Shown here: positions 1-8,854 of the stretch, one piece after another
Position numbering within the stretch: position 1 is the first letter of the stretch
Layout of the letters: the number at the start of each line of letters is the position of its first letter
Made by a program: the position numbers and the translations under genes
The notes under the pieces: generated by a model
Told to the model about the DNA's origin: nothing
The model's input: only the letters and a program-made list of their open reading frames with translations
Databases searched by the model: none
Source: Thermosynechococcus vestitus BP-1
GTDB lineage: Bacteria; Cyanobacteriota; Cyanobacteriia; Thermosynechococcales; Thermosynechococcaceae
DNA: 64,000 nucleotides
Direction of reading: 5' to 3'
NCBI RefSeq assembly: GCF_000011345.1
Contig: NC_004113.1
Span: 930,001 to 994,000, forward strand

Positions 1-2850
1 CTATTTATGATCGCCGATAGTGAGGGACGGCTGCGGCGGGTGAATCACCATTGGCAAACCTGCCTAGGCTATGACCTGAATCGGGTGATGGGGGCAAAGT
101 TTGAGGAATTTCTGCATCCGGGCGATCGCCCCCGCCATCGACAAATGCAGCAACGTCTCCTTGCCGGCGAGCAAATCACGAACCACACAATTCGCCTGCG
201 CACCCAAGGGGGAGACTACCGCTGGTATGAATGGCAAGGACTACTGAGCCAGGGGCAAATTTACGCAGCGGCGCGGGATGTCACTGAGCAGCGGCAATTT
301 AGCGATCGCCTGCAAGCGGCCTACAACCAAGTGACCGACATTTTAGAGAGCATGTCCGATCACTTCTTTGAGGTCGATCATGATTTTACAGTTATTTATG
401 TCAATGGCAATCTCTGCCGCTTAGTGGGCAAATCCGCCTCACAAATGTTAGGAAAAAACCTCTGGGAGCTCTTCCCCGATGCCCGCAACTCGATTTTTGA
501 GGAGCAATGTCGGCGGGCAATGACACAGCAGACTCCCGTCCAATTTGAAGCCTTTTATGAGGGGCTCAACCAGTGGTTCGCAGTACGGGTCTTTCCCACC
601 AGCCGTGGTTTGGCCATTTTCTGCCAAAATATTACGCTGCAAGTGGACTCCAGTACCTCGTTGCAACGGCGGCAAACTCAAGCTGAACTCCTCCATCGCC
701 TCACCATTAAGATTCGCCGCTCACTAGATCTTGAAACCGTTCTCAAAACTGCCCTTGAGGAAATTCGCCAACTCTTGAACGTAGATCGCACCCTCATTTT
801 CCAGTTCTGCGCTGACGGCACAGGGGAAGTGGTGGCCGAATCTGTTGCGGCACCGCCGTTTTCTCTGATGCACCGCACCTTCCATGACCCGTGTTTCCAC
901 CGTGAGTCTGCTGAAGCTTATGTTCAGGGGCGGGTACTGGCGATTGCGGATATTAACACCGCCACCCTCGCTCAATGTCACCGCGATTTTCTCAGCCAAT
1001 TGCAGGTGCGTGCCCTATTAGCAGTACCGATTATTCAGGAGGAACGCCTCTGGGGATTATTTCTGTGTCACCACTGCTCTTCTGCGCGGCCTTGGGCCAA
1101 TGATGAGGTGGAACTGATCCGCCAACTGGGGGAACAACTGAGCTTTGGGATTCACCGCGCTGAATTAGTGAGTGCGCTACATCAGGAAAAAGAGCGCTAT
1201 CGGCGGGTTCTCGAGGCGCAGACAGAACTGCTCTACCGCTGCACACCGGAGGGACATCTGACCTTTGGCAATCCCGCCTTCTTTCGCTATCTAGCTGAAG
1301 CAGGGATGAATTGTGACTTTGGGGACGTGATCCGGCATCCCTTTGATCCTGTGACGCAGCAACGCTTTCAACAGCATCTGCAAGCCCTCAGCCCAGCACA
1401 GCCCATCAGCACTATTGAATGCGCTGTCACCCTCAGTGGCGGACAGCTTGCCTGGTTTGAATGGACCACGCGCGCCTTTTTTGATCACCATGGACGCTGT
1501 GTGGAGTATCAATGTGTGGGTCGCGATATTACCTGCCGCAAGCAAATGGAGGAGCAGCTTATTCACGATGCTCTCCACGATGCCCTGACGGGACTCCCGA
1601 ACCGTACACTGCTTCAAGAGCGCTTAAAACACTGCTGGCGCCAGTATCAACGCCGTCGCGATCGCCCCTTTGCTGTTGTTTTTATTGATATTGATCGCTT
1701 TAAGCGGGTTAATGATAGCTTGGGACACCAAGCCGGTGACCAGTTACTCATCACCCTTGCCCAGCGAATGCAGACTGTGGTGCGTCAGGGGGATACCTTG
1801 GCTCGCTTGAGTGGGGATGAATTTGTCGTCCTCTGTGAAGACCTTGATCCCCAGCAGATGGTGGCCCAGGTGCAAGCGCAGGTTACTGACCTAGAGCGGG
1901 TCATTCAGGAACCCCTGATCATTGATGGTCACTTGTTAAGCGTGAGTGCCAGTATTGGCGTCGCCTTTAGCGATCGCGAGGCCACCTCTGCCGCTACCCT
2001 TCTGCGGGATGCTGACATTGCCATGTACCAAGCAAAAAAACAAGGACTGGGGCAGTGGTGCATCTTTGACCCGCAAATGCACACCCAAGCCCAAAGTTGC
2101 TTTACCCTGGAGAGCCAATTGCATCAGGCGATCGCCAACAGTGAGTTACAGGTGTATTTTCAGCCCATTGTTGAGATGAAGACGGGGGCAATTGTAGGGC
2201 TGGAGGCCCTCAGCCGATGGTTTGACCCCGAAAAAGGTGAAATTTCTCCCAGTGAATTCATCACCCTGGCGGAGCAGGCAGGTCTCATTGTTAGCCTTGG
2301 CCGGCAGGTCCTTGAACGCGCGATCCAGGAATTCAGCCAGTGGCGGCAACAGGACAGCCGTCGCCAAACCATGACCTTGGGCATTAATATCTCGCCGCAG
2401 CAACTGGTGGATGCCAACTTTGTCAGTGATATTTTGGCGGCGCTGCGCCGTGCCCAATTGCCCCCCCATCTCCTCCATCTGGAGATTACTGAAACGACAA
2501 TGATCCGTAACCTTGAAGCCACATTGCAGGTGGCTGAGGAACTGCAACAATTGGGGGTTGCCCTCAACATTGATGATTTTGGTACGGGCTATTCCTCCCT
2601 GAGTCGGTTGCATCAGTTACCCATCCACGCCCTGAAAATTGATCGCTCCTTTGTCCAGAGCTTAGAGGAAAGTCAAGCAGCACAGGAAATTATTGGTGCT
2701 GTGATTGCCCTAGGCAAGAGTCTACGTTTAGATGTGGTTGCAGAAGGCGTGGAAACGGCGGTTCAAGCCGCCCAATTGATGGATCTCGGCTGTCTGTATG
2801 GCCAAGGGTACTTCTTCTATCCGCCGTTACCCATTGATCGCCTGCCTTAG
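1..2850 (+). CDS. sesC: Cyanobacteriochrome GGDEF/EAL protein, SesC-like (5' partial)
   Basis: Predicted light-regulated c-di-GMP synthase/phosphodiesterase. The frame is open to the window edge and the first PAS fold is already under way, so the start lies upstream. Counting from the Met codon at 7: PAS about 1-95, PAS 105-210, bilin-binding GAF 235-395, PAS 400-510, GGDEF 525-690, EAL 700-947. The GAF has both cysteines of the DXCF cyanobacteriochrome class: Cys296 in DPCF and Cys324 in QCHRD. The synthase motif is SGDEF (602-606) with an RxxD product-inhibition site (593-596). The phosphodiesterase motif is an intact EAL (733-735). Domain order and cysteines match Thermosynechococcus SesC, known as a bifunctional blue/green-responsive enzyme; identity with that protein is inference. 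Its stop overlaps the stop of the convergent neighbour. Confidence 0.9.
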   Translation, partial: LFMIADSEGRLRRVNHHWQTCLGYDLNRVMGAKFEEFLHPGDRPRHRQMQQRLLAGEQITNHTIRLRTQGGDYRWYEWQGLLSQGQIYAAARDVTEQRQFSDRLQAAYNQVTDILESMSDHFFEVDHDFTVIYVNGNLCRLVGKSASQMLGKNLWELFPDARNSIFEEQCRRAMTQQTPVQFEAFYEGLNQWFAVRVFPTSRGLAIFCQNITLQVDSSTSLQRRQTQAELLHRLTIKIRRSLDLETVLKTALEEIRQLLNVDRTLIFQFCADGTGEVVAESVAAPPFSLMHRTFHDPCFHRESAEAYVQGRVLAIADINTATLAQCHRDFLSQLQVRALLAVPIIQEERLWGLFLCHHCSSARPWANDEVELIRQLGEQLSFGIHRAELVSALHQEKERYRRVLEAQTELLYRCTPEGHLTFGNPAFFRYLAEAGMNCDFGDVIRHPFDPVTQQRFQQHLQALSPAQPISTIECAVTLSGGQLAWFEWTTRAFFDHHGRCVEYQCVGRDITCRKQMEEQLIHDALHDALTGLPNRTLLQERLKHCWRQYQRRRDRPFAVVFIDIDRFKRVNDSLGHQAGDQLLITLAQRMQTVVRQGDTLARLSGDEFVVLCEDLDPQQMVAQVQAQVTDLERVIQEPLIIDGHLLSVSASIGVAFSDREATSAATLLRDADIAMYQAKKQGLGQWCIFDPQMHTQAQSCFTLESQLHQAIANSELQVYFQPIVEMKTGAIVGLEALSRWFDPEKGEISPSEFITLAEQAGLIVSLGRQVLERAIQEFSQWRQQDSRRQTMTLGINISPQQLVDANFVSDILAALRRAQLPPHLLHLEITETTMIRNLEATLQVAEELQQLGVALNIDDFGTGYSSLSRLHQLPIHALKIDRSFVQSLEESQAAQEIIGAVIALGKSLRLDVVAEGVETAVQAAQLMDLGCLYGQGYFFYPPLPIDRLP

Positions 2851-3296
2851 GATTTGCTGCTGGCATCCTCATGGGGAAGAAAGGGGAGGCTTTCCCACCA
2901 ACTTTGATAGTTTTTGCTGATTTCCTGCCACAAATCGGCGGGCTGTTGCAGTGTCTGCTGCAGGCGATCGCGCTCCTGTTCGAGGCGTTGCAGATTCATC
3001 TCCAGTTGGTGATAGGTGGCTTCTAGGGTGGTGAGTTGATCACTGAGGCTTTGATGCTGCTGTTGCCAGTAATCACGCTCTGCTCGTAATTGTTGATTTT
3101 CCGCAGTGATTGCCTGAAGTTGCTGCTGGAGTTGAATGCAGTCATTTTGTCGCTGTGCCAATTCGGCTTCAAGGGTGGCTTTTGGGGACAGCTGCCGTCG
3201 CGATCGCAGAATCGTCCACAGCAGAACCAGTGTGGCCACCACACCGTAGCTCGCCAGTGCCCAAGTTCCCTGTGCAGATAACGCCGCCCACACCAT
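2847..3296 (-). CDS. Small membrane-anchored coiled-coil protein
   Basis: 149 residues of unknown function. One transmembrane segment (about residues 8-28, ALASYGVVATLVLLW region) is followed by a long Gln/Glu/Leu-rich stretch (about 38-125) with heptad character and a short tail containing WESLPF. The ATG at 3296 is chosen because TAGGAGG lies seven bases upstream; a longer frame reaching 3377 has no ribosome site and runs into the cysteine desulfurase gene. It follows that gene on the same strand, with the ribosome site overlapping the upstream stop region, so the two are probably co-transcribed. No family is recognised. A septum or envelope scaffold would fit, but this is not supported beyond topology. 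Confidence 0.7.
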   Translation of the reverse strand: MVWAALSAQGTWALASYGVVATLVLLWTILRSRRQLSPKATLEAELAQRQNDCIQLQQQLQAITAENQQLRAERDYWQQQHQSLSDQLTTLEATYHQLEMNLQRLEQERDRLQQTLQQPADLWQEISKNYQSWWESLPFLPHEDASSKS

Positions 3297-3304
3297 GATG
3301 CCTC

Positions 3305-4474
3305 CTAAGGAATGGATACCACTAAGGGGGGAGCGATCGCCTCTGCAAGATATTGCCGCAGCACCATGGCTAGCCAATCCACATCGGCAGCGGTGGTCTC
3401 TCGCCCCAAGGTAATACGAATCCCTGCTTTGGCGGTTTCAGGATCGTAGCCCATGGCCAAGAGGGTTGGACTCGGTTGGGTTTGGCCACTTTGACAGGCA
3501 GATCCCGCACTAATGCCAATGCCTGCAAGGTTGAGTTGCCGGACAACGGTTTTGCCATTCAAGGGCTGGCCGTGGCGATCGCGCACAATCAAACTCAGGT
3601 GATGGGGCAGTCGCTGCCAGGGGTGCCCCGTTTGTTCCACTTGGGGATGATCCTGTAACTGCTGCCACAGGCGATCGCGCAATTGAGCAAGGCGCATGGG
3701 TTCTGTTGCCAGTTCAGTGGCTGCCCACTCCGCCGCCACTCCAAAACCCACCAGGGTCGGCACCGCCTGCGTTCCTGACCTCAGGCCAAGTTCCTGTCCA
3801 CCGCCGCGCAAAAGCGGTTCTAAGGCCACCCCTGATCGCACATAGAGCGCCCCCGCCCCCTGAGGGCCGTAAATTTTATGACTAGACAGAGAGAGTAAAT
3901 CCACCCCCAAGCGTCGCACATCCAAGGGAACTCGTCCCGCCACTTGAACCGCATCTGTATGGAAAAGCACCCCTACCTCTTGGCAAATGGCGGCGAGTTC
4001 AGTAATGGGTTGGAGGGTGCCCACCTCACTTTGGCCGTAGATAATGGAGACCAAGACCGTATTCGGTTGCAGGGCCTGCCGCAGTTGAGCAGGTTCCACC
4101 TGTCCCCAGTGGTTGACCGGCAAGCGTGTCACCTGCCAGCCTTGGGCTTCAAGGGCAGCCGCCGGTTTAGCCACCGCCGAATGCTCAACCGCTGAAATAA
4201 TGAAATGCTGAGGTTGGCGGTAACGCTGGCAAACTCCCCACAGGGCAAGATTATCGGCTTCTGTACCCCCAGAGGTAAAGATGATCTCATCGGCTTGGGC
4301 ATGAATCAGTGCCGCCACCTGCATCCGTGCCTGTTCCAAGGCGATCGCTGCCCGTTGTCCCCACTCGTGAGTACTGGATGGATTGCCCCACTGCTGCTCA
4401 TAGGCCGCCGCCATGGCCGCAAGGGCCTCCGCTCGACAGGGGGTTGTCGCACCATAGTCAAAATACAGTTGCAT
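3305..4474 (-). CDS. Cysteine desulfurase (NifS/IscS family)
   Basis: PLP enzyme of 389 residues that removes sulfur from L-cysteine as a persulfide for Fe-S cluster assembly and other thio-cofactors. Visible signatures are the N-terminal YFDYGATTP motif, TSGGTEADNLAL, EHSAV, HTDAVQ and the SSHKIYGPQG segment holding the PLP lysine. The active-site cysteine lies in the SAGSACQSG loop near residue 325. Length is normal for IscS/NifS-type enzymes. No Fe-S scaffold gene is adjacent; its partner downstream is the small coiled-coil protein. Function in general cyanobacterial Fe-S biogenesis is inferred from family. Other cyanobacterial desulfurase paralogues (SufS type) have a different, shorter cysteine loop. 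Confidence 0.93.
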   Translation of the reverse strand: MQLYFDYGATTPCRAEALAAMAAAYEQQWGNPSSTHEWGQRAAIALEQARMQVAALIHAQADEIIFTSGGTEADNLALWGVCQRYRQPQHFIISAVEHSAVAKPAAALEAQGWQVTRLPVNHWGQVEPAQLRQALQPNTVLVSIIYGQSEVGTLQPITELAAICQEVGVLFHTDAVQVAGRVPLDVRRLGVDLLSLSSHKIYGPQGAGALYVRSGVALEPLLRGGGQELGLRSGTQAVPTLVGFGVAAEWAATELATEPMRLAQLRDRLWQQLQDHPQVEQTGHPWQRLPHHLSLIVRDRHGQPLNGKTVVRQLNLAGIGISAGSACQSGQTQPSPTLLAMGYDPETAKAGIRITLGRETTAADVDWLAMVLRQYLAEAIAPPLVVSIP

Positions 4475-4520
4475 GGGCAGGAGCAGCTTCCAGAGACCAA
4501 CGGTGGAACTATCTTAAAAC

Positions 4521-5233
4521 TCAGTCCCTTAAGCCCATTGTAGCTGATGGTTCCCTCGGTCCTTTGTGCTGCCAAAGGGCTGATTTTAGGAAATATCCCT
4601 CAGCAGCCGCCTGTAGAAACCTCTGCAGGGTTGCCTTAGACCCTATCATGGGCTTGCAGGTTTCAGATCCCTTTTCCGAGATCTCCCAGGCGCCATCGGG
4701 GCTGTCGCTCTTGAGAAGACCCGCTTTGGCCATGGAGTTCCTTGCCCATTGAGCGAAATTTTGCCAACGCGGCTGCTTGTTGGAAAGTAGGGGCTAAGGT
4801 CCACCTCTCGCAGGATGCCGTTCATCTCCTTGTACACTTCCTTAAGCACCTCTGCAACCTTGCCAGAACCGCCACGCCGAGCGAGGACGGGCAGGATCGG
4901 CAGGTAGGATGCATCCTCCGGTGGGCGGCGACCACGGGGCAGCCGACCTCGATGGCGACGGCTCACCTTTATTGCGGCTGTGTTGGCCGCCTCTGTCTCT
5001 TTGTCTTCCAGTAGAGCGAGATGGTCCCATTCACGCTGCAAGGCGACCGCTTTCTCACGAGATGCAGTGAGTTTCTCTGCCTGTTTAAGGGCTTTCTTAG
5101 CACCGTTGTGGTCGTGAGCCTTAAGGGCACAGACGGCAACCTGATTGCTAGAGTCGATCGCCATCTCAATTGTCTCTAAAAGAAGGTCCAAGGCAGCGGT
5201 CACAGGGGTTAGATGGTTCTGTATCACCTCCAT
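4521..5233 (-). pseudogene. Frameshifted Mrr-N-like winged-helix protein
   Basis: Two overlapping minus-strand frames together read as one protein. The first (from 5233) gives a helical N-terminal half rich in Lys/Glu and then the start of a winged-helix domain (ASYLPILPVLARRGGSGKVA, then ILREVDLSPYFP). At about 4766-4768 the frame is lost. The continuation is in the next frame: WQNFAQWARNSMAKAGLL, KSDSPDGAWEISEKG, ending at 4521. This order (YLPIL..LGG.GK...RW.N...WAR..L...GLL.S...G.WEIT.KG) is that of the Mrr N-terminal winged-helix family. Two extra bases, or one missing base, at the junction explain the break. Without correction the 195-residue product ends in Arg/Pro-rich sequence. A sequencing error or programmed shift cannot be excluded. 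Target DNA and role unknown. Confidence 0.6.
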
Positions 5234-5277
5234 ATGCTCCTAGGGGTTCCAGGGAGAAGCCGCCTCACTATCGGTCT

Positions 5278-6501
5278 TTAGAAGAGGACATTGAGGGCTG
5301 ACCAATCCACTTGGGGGTAGAGGCGTTCAAGTTCCCCGAGGCAGGTAAACTTTTGCTGTCGCCGCCGCTCTAAAATTGCATTGGCTGTGGTGGCGTCAAT
5401 TCCTAGTTTTTGTTGCATCTGTTGGCGAGTAGCACGGTTGATGGCGATCGCCGGCGCATTTTTTGCATCCGCAGCAACGGTTTGCGCCTCAAGTGGCTCT
5501 AGGGTTGCCTCCAAAGTGTCTATATTAGCTGCAGCAGGACTGTCGCTAGGGGGCATTTCCGCGCAGATCTGACCATCGCGGGGAATCGCGTAGTGGAGAA
5601 AATCCTGCGCCAAGCGGGTATTTGGGAAAATGGCTTGGGCTTCTGCCAAAAGATCTTCCACCTGCACAGGGTTACCGGGAGCGTAGCGGGCGCTAAAGTG
5701 GGTGAGAAAAAGCAATTTCACTTGGGCAAAAGCGGCTACCTGCGCCGCCATAGTGGATGTGGAGTGGAGGCGGGCAAAGGCCAGATTCGCCTCCTGATGG
5801 GAAAAGGTGGCTTCGTGAATGAGGACATCCGCCTGCTGGGCCAGTTCCACAGCACTATCACAAAAGACGGTATCGGTGCAATAGACCATACTGCGTCCTC
5901 GCTGCGGTGGATCGCAGAAGTCACGACCATCAAAGGTGCGGCCATCCTCTAAAGTGATAGTTTTTCCCTGCTTGAGTTGACCATACAGGGGTCCAAAGGG
6001 AATCCCCAGGGCTTGGGCTTTTTCCACATGAAACCGACCGGGGCGATCGCCCTCCGTCACCCGGTAGCCAAAGGCGGGAACGCGATGATGCAGCAGCCGA
6101 CAGGTCACGGTAAACTCGCCATCGCTAAAGACTTCCCCAGGCTCCACCGTATGTACTTGCAACTTGTAGGGAAGTCGCATCACGGACCAGCGCAAACAAC
6201 TGGCAATGTAGCGATCCAAGGTCGGTGGGCCATAGACATCAATTTGACTCACAGTTCCCGCAAGGCCACAACTGGCCAGCAAGCCCATTAGGCCAAAGAT
6301 GTGATCGCCGTGCATGTGGGTAATGAAAATCCGGCGAATCTGACTGGTTCGCAGGTCGCTGCGCAGCAATTGGTGCTGGGTGGCTTCACCGCAGTCAAAG
6401 AGCCAAATTTCCTTGCGCTGGGGCAGCCGCAGAGCCACACTGGAAACATTGCGTGTGCGGGTGGGCACCCCAGAACTAGTGCCTAGAAATGTGATTTCCA
6501 C
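5278..6501 (-). CDS. rnz: Ribonuclease Z with C-terminal helix-hairpin-helix extension
   Basis: tRNA 3'-processing endonuclease of the metallo-beta-lactamase fold. The zinc-binding HMHGDH motif is at residues 62-67 (H62, H64, D66, H67); other ligands are in CTDTVFCDS and LTHFSARY. The catalytic core ends near residue 310, the usual length of the family. The remaining about 95 residues are a linker followed by a helix-hairpin-helix-like segment (AINRATRQQMQQKLGI, then TANAILERRRQQKFTCLGEL), the type found in ComEA-like and PsbU-like proteins. It starts two bases after the stop of the DUF3386 gene, which indicates an operon. The extension is unusual for RNase Z and could add RNA or DNA binding; that role is inference. 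Confidence 0.92.
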   Translation of the reverse strand: MEITFLGTSSGVPTRTRNVSSVALRLPQRKEIWLFDCGEATQHQLLRSDLRTSQIRRIFITHMHGDHIFGLMGLLASCGLAGTVSQIDVYGPPTLDRYIASCLRWSVMRLPYKLQVHTVEPGEVFSDGEFTVTCRLLHHRVPAFGYRVTEGDRPGRFHVEKAQALGIPFGPLYGQLKQGKTITLEDGRTFDGRDFCDPPQRGRSMVYCTDTVFCDSAVELAQQADVLIHEATFSHQEANLAFARLHSTSTMAAQVAAFAQVKLLFLTHFSARYAPGNPVQVEDLLAEAQAIFPNTRLAQDFLHYAIPRDGQICAEMPPSDSPAAANIDTLEATLEPLEAQTVAADAKNAPAIAINRATRQQMQQKLGIDATTANAILERRRQQKFTCLGELERLYPQVDWSALNVLF

Positions 6502-6503
6502 GC

Positions 6504-7151
6504 TTAGTCGTCTAGGAGTTGCAGATCATCAAAACGGATTTCCACAGTGCTGGTTTGGCCATTTTCATGGGTGTGCACCACCTGCCGACTCATGAGATAG
6601 TAGTTGCCCACGGGCACATAGGTATCCTCAAACTCCATTTGCCGCACCACTTCGTTAGTCTGGGGATTGCGGAAGACGGCCACATAGTTGGTGGAAATGT
6701 AACCTGAGCCAGTGTCAAGGGCTTCACGGTGGGTAATGGCAAAGGCGACACGGCCCATGACACGGCTAACATAGACAATTTGATTGTCCCTGACTTTGTA
6801 GTTGGAGCCCATAGCATCGCCACTGACTAGGATCTCCACGGCACCGCTGGCATCGGTTTGGCCAATTTGAAACGTGTTTTTGCCGTGGGCCGCCTCAAAA
6901 CTGTTGCGCTTGCGGTGGACAATCACATCCCGCAGTTGATTGTAGAGGGATTCGCGGACATGTTCATCTTCGATCCCGCTCACCTCAACGCTGTAGTCGC
7001 GGCTAACTTTGACCTGCCCTTGATAGGTGCGATCGCCCTCAATGAGTGTCACCTTTGCCGTAAACCCGGGAAAATTTTCATCCCATGTGTAACGATTTTC
7101 GTAGGCAGCGCGAAAGAGCGCCTGTGCATCAAGGGTCTGTGTTGCTGGCAT
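6504..7151 (-). CDS. DUF3386 family protein
   Basis: Soluble protein of 215 residues with no signal peptide or membrane segment. The sequence (ALFRAAYENRYTWDENFPGF, DVIVHRKRNSFEAAHGK, FEDTYVPVGNYYLMSRQVV) matches my memory of the cyanobacterial and plastid family DUF3386, whose biochemical function is not established. It is the first gene of a two-gene operon with rnz, with only two bases between them. Transcription must begin in the 7152-7313 region, which carries two inverted repeats and is shared with the divergent CobA-like gene. Confidence 0.85.
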   Translation of the reverse strand: MPATQTLDAQALFRAAYENRYTWDENFPGFTAKVTLIEGDRTYQGQVKVSRDYSVEVSGIEDEHVRESLYNQLRDVIVHRKRNSFEAAHGKNTFQIGQTDASGAVEILVSGDAMGSNYKVRDNQIVYVSRVMGRVAFAITHREALDTGSGYISTNYVAVFRNPQTNEVVRQMEFEDTYVPVGNYYLMSRQVVHTHENGQTSTVEIRFDDLQLLDD

Positions 7152-7223
7152 CGGTACATCCTCGGTAACAGTTACTGTGTTTTAAGATAACTGATTCTTA
7201 CTCCCCTTGACGGCCACGTATAT

Positions 7224-7284
7224 CTAGTGTTCACTAGGGTTAAATCACAGCGTACTACACTAGATGTATGATCCCTAGGGGATC
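7224..7284. promoter_or_regulatory. Two inverted repeats in a divergent promoter region
   Basis: CTAGTG-TT-CACTAG (7224-7237) and GATCCC-TAG-GGGATC (7270-7284) are perfect-arm inverted repeats with very short centres. They lie between the divergent DUF3386-rnz operon and the CobA-like gene. Arms of six bases with 2-3 base centres are typical of dimeric repressor operators. No known cyanobacterial consensus is recognised. Confidence 0.4.
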
Positions 7285-7313
7285 GTTGTTCATTTTGACT
7301 GGACAGAAACACT

Positions 7314-7847
7314 ATGGTGGCACAACTCTCGGTTTCCGCGTCTGAGGCAAGCTTGCCCCTAACCTATGGTATTGAGGGAGTGGTGCAGGTGTTTACCTGT
7401 CCGCAGCGGCACTTTTTCACCACAGTCATCGCCCAGGCGTTGCGGGTTGCTGCCCAGGGCAGTGGCGTTATGATTGTTCAATTCCTCAAGGGCGGCATTC
7501 AAATGGGGGTTGAGCACCCAATTCAGTTGGGGCAGCATCTCACGTGGTGGCGACCGGCGCTGCAACGCTGTTTAGGCCAAGGAGATTCGATCACTCCCCA
7601 AGAAAAGGCAGCAGTGCGTGAGCTGTGGCAGCATTTGCAAACCAAAGTGCAGGAGGGACAGCACCGTTTGGTGGTTTTAGATGAGGTCAGTGTGGCCATG
7701 CAACTGGGGGTGCTAACGGAAGGGGAGGTACTGGACTTTCTCAAGAATCGCCCCCGCACCCTCGATGTCATGTTGACGGGGCCTGAAATGCCAGAATCGC
7801 TGCTGGCGATCGCTGACCAAATTACGGAGTTACGTCGTTTGATTTAG
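7314..7847 (+). CDS. CobA/BtuR-like protein lacking a functional P-loop
   Basis: 177 residues resembling ATP:cob(I)alamin adenosyltransferase (CobA/BtuR type) along most of its length: GVMIVQFLKGG, VVLDEVSVAMQLGVLTEGEV, RTLDVMLTGPEMPESLLAIA, DQITELR. The Walker A site expected at the N-terminus (TGNGKGKTTAA in the family) is replaced by TCPQRHFFTTVIAQ, so the glycines and the lysine are missing while two threonines remain. The Walker B aspartate region is kept. It is therefore probably not an ATP-dependent adenosyltransferase; a regulatory or structural role is possible. It is convergent with the hydrolase gene, two bases apart. No cobalamin genes are nearby. Confidence 0.75.
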   Translation: MVAQLSVSASEASLPLTYGIEGVVQVFTCPQRHFFTTVIAQALRVAAQGSGVMIVQFLKGGIQMGVEHPIQLGQHLTWWRPALQRCLGQGDSITPQEKAAVRELWQHLQTKVQEGQHRLVVLDEVSVAMQLGVLTEGEVLDFLKNRPRTLDVMLTGPEMPESLLAIADQITELRRLI

Positions 7848-7849
7848 GT

Positions 7850-8737
7850 TTAATTGAGGGGGGCAGAAACGGTTTCTAACCACTCGAGTAGATACTCATT
7901 CACCAAGTCGGGTTGCTCCTGCTGCACAAAGTGCCCACAGTAGTCCAAGTATTGAATTTTCAGTTCCTTAACGTAGGCTTCGGTGCCGTAGGTGAGTTCA
8001 ATGCCCAAGGTAGGGTCTTGGCGCCCCCAGAGCATCAGCGTTGGTACGTCGAGTACGCCCCACTCGCGACTGTAAAGACTTTGTAACCCCGCACGGTAGT
8101 AGTTGAGCATTCCCGATAGGGCACCCCGCTGAGCGGCGGCATCCTGATAGCGGGCAATGTCCAGGGGGCGGATGGCCTGCTGGTTCACAGCTGCCCAGCG
8201 AAAGATTTGGGCGATCGCCCCATAGCCTCCCCACTCCAAGAGAATCTCTGGTAGCCACGGCAGCTGAAAGAGCAGCATATAACTACTGCGCAACCATTGC
8301 TCAAAATTCAACTGTTGAAACTTGGCAGGATGGGGACAAGCCAGCACACTCAGGGTTTGCATCCGCTCAGGTACGGCATAGGCGACTCCCCAAGCCACCA
8401 TTCCCCCCCAATCGTGCCCCACCAAGTGACATCGCCGATAGCCAAGGCCGTCAATGACACCGACAATGTCAAGAATTAACTCATCGAGAACATAGCTAGC
8501 GGTATCCTGGGGTTTATCACTGAGATGATAGCCCCGCAAATCTAGGGCAACGACTTTGTGCTTTTGCGCCAATACCGGAATTTGATGTCGCCAAGAATAC
8601 CAAAACTCTGGAAAACCATGGAGCAGCAGCACCAACTCCCCTTCTCCTTGGGTGACATAGTGGAGACGGATACCATTGGAAACAATAAACTTATGGATCC
8701 ACGGGCCTTCAATCATATGCACCTTGGGGGCTGGCAC
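7850..8737 (-). CDS. Alpha/beta hydrolase, epoxide-hydrolase-like
   Basis: Alpha/beta-fold hydrolase of up to 295 residues. The oxyanion motif HGFPEFWYSW and nucleophile elbow VGHDWGG, with Asp as nucleophile, are diagnostic of the epoxide hydrolase/haloalkane dehalogenase branch. The conserved C-terminal histidine is in YCGHFVQQEQP, and the acid is probably Asp in WGRQDPTLG. A second Met codon seven residues in (MIEGPW) is an alternative start. Substrate unknown. The gene appears to be transcribed alone: nothing on its strand abuts it upstream, where a 165-base gap holds a terminator of the next gene. Confidence 0.87.
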   Translation of the reverse strand: MPAPKVHMIEGPWIHKFIVSNGIRLHYVTQGEGELVLLLHGFPEFWYSWRHQIPVLAQKHKVVALDLRGYHLSDKPQDTASYVLDELILDIVGVIDGLGYRRCHLVGHDWGGMVAWGVAYAVPERMQTLSVLACPHPAKFQQLNFEQWLRSSYMLLFQLPWLPEILLEWGGYGAIAQIFRWAAVNQQAIRPLDIARYQDAAAQRGALSGMLNYYRAGLQSLYSREWGVLDVPTLMLWGRQDPTLGIELTYGTEAYVKELKIQYLDYCGHFVQQEQPDLVNEYLLEWLETVSAPLN

Positions 8738-8795
8738 TTTTCACTATAGCCAAGGAAACCCTGAAGGAGGGTATTGCCGCAGCCTCAAGAATAAA

Positions 8796-8823
8796 ACCCC
8801 CAGATAGAATGCGCCGTGGGGGT
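8796..8823 (-). terminator. Rho-independent terminator candidate
   Basis: On the minus strand ACCCCC and GGGGGT arms (8818-8823 and 8796-8801) enclose a 16-base loop and are followed by TTTATTCTT. It lies downstream of the 65-residue gene and before the hydrolase gene, so it would separate these two transcripts. Confidence 0.5.
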
Positions 8824-8854
8824 AATTATGTGAACTAAGGAGTCGGGATGCTCT

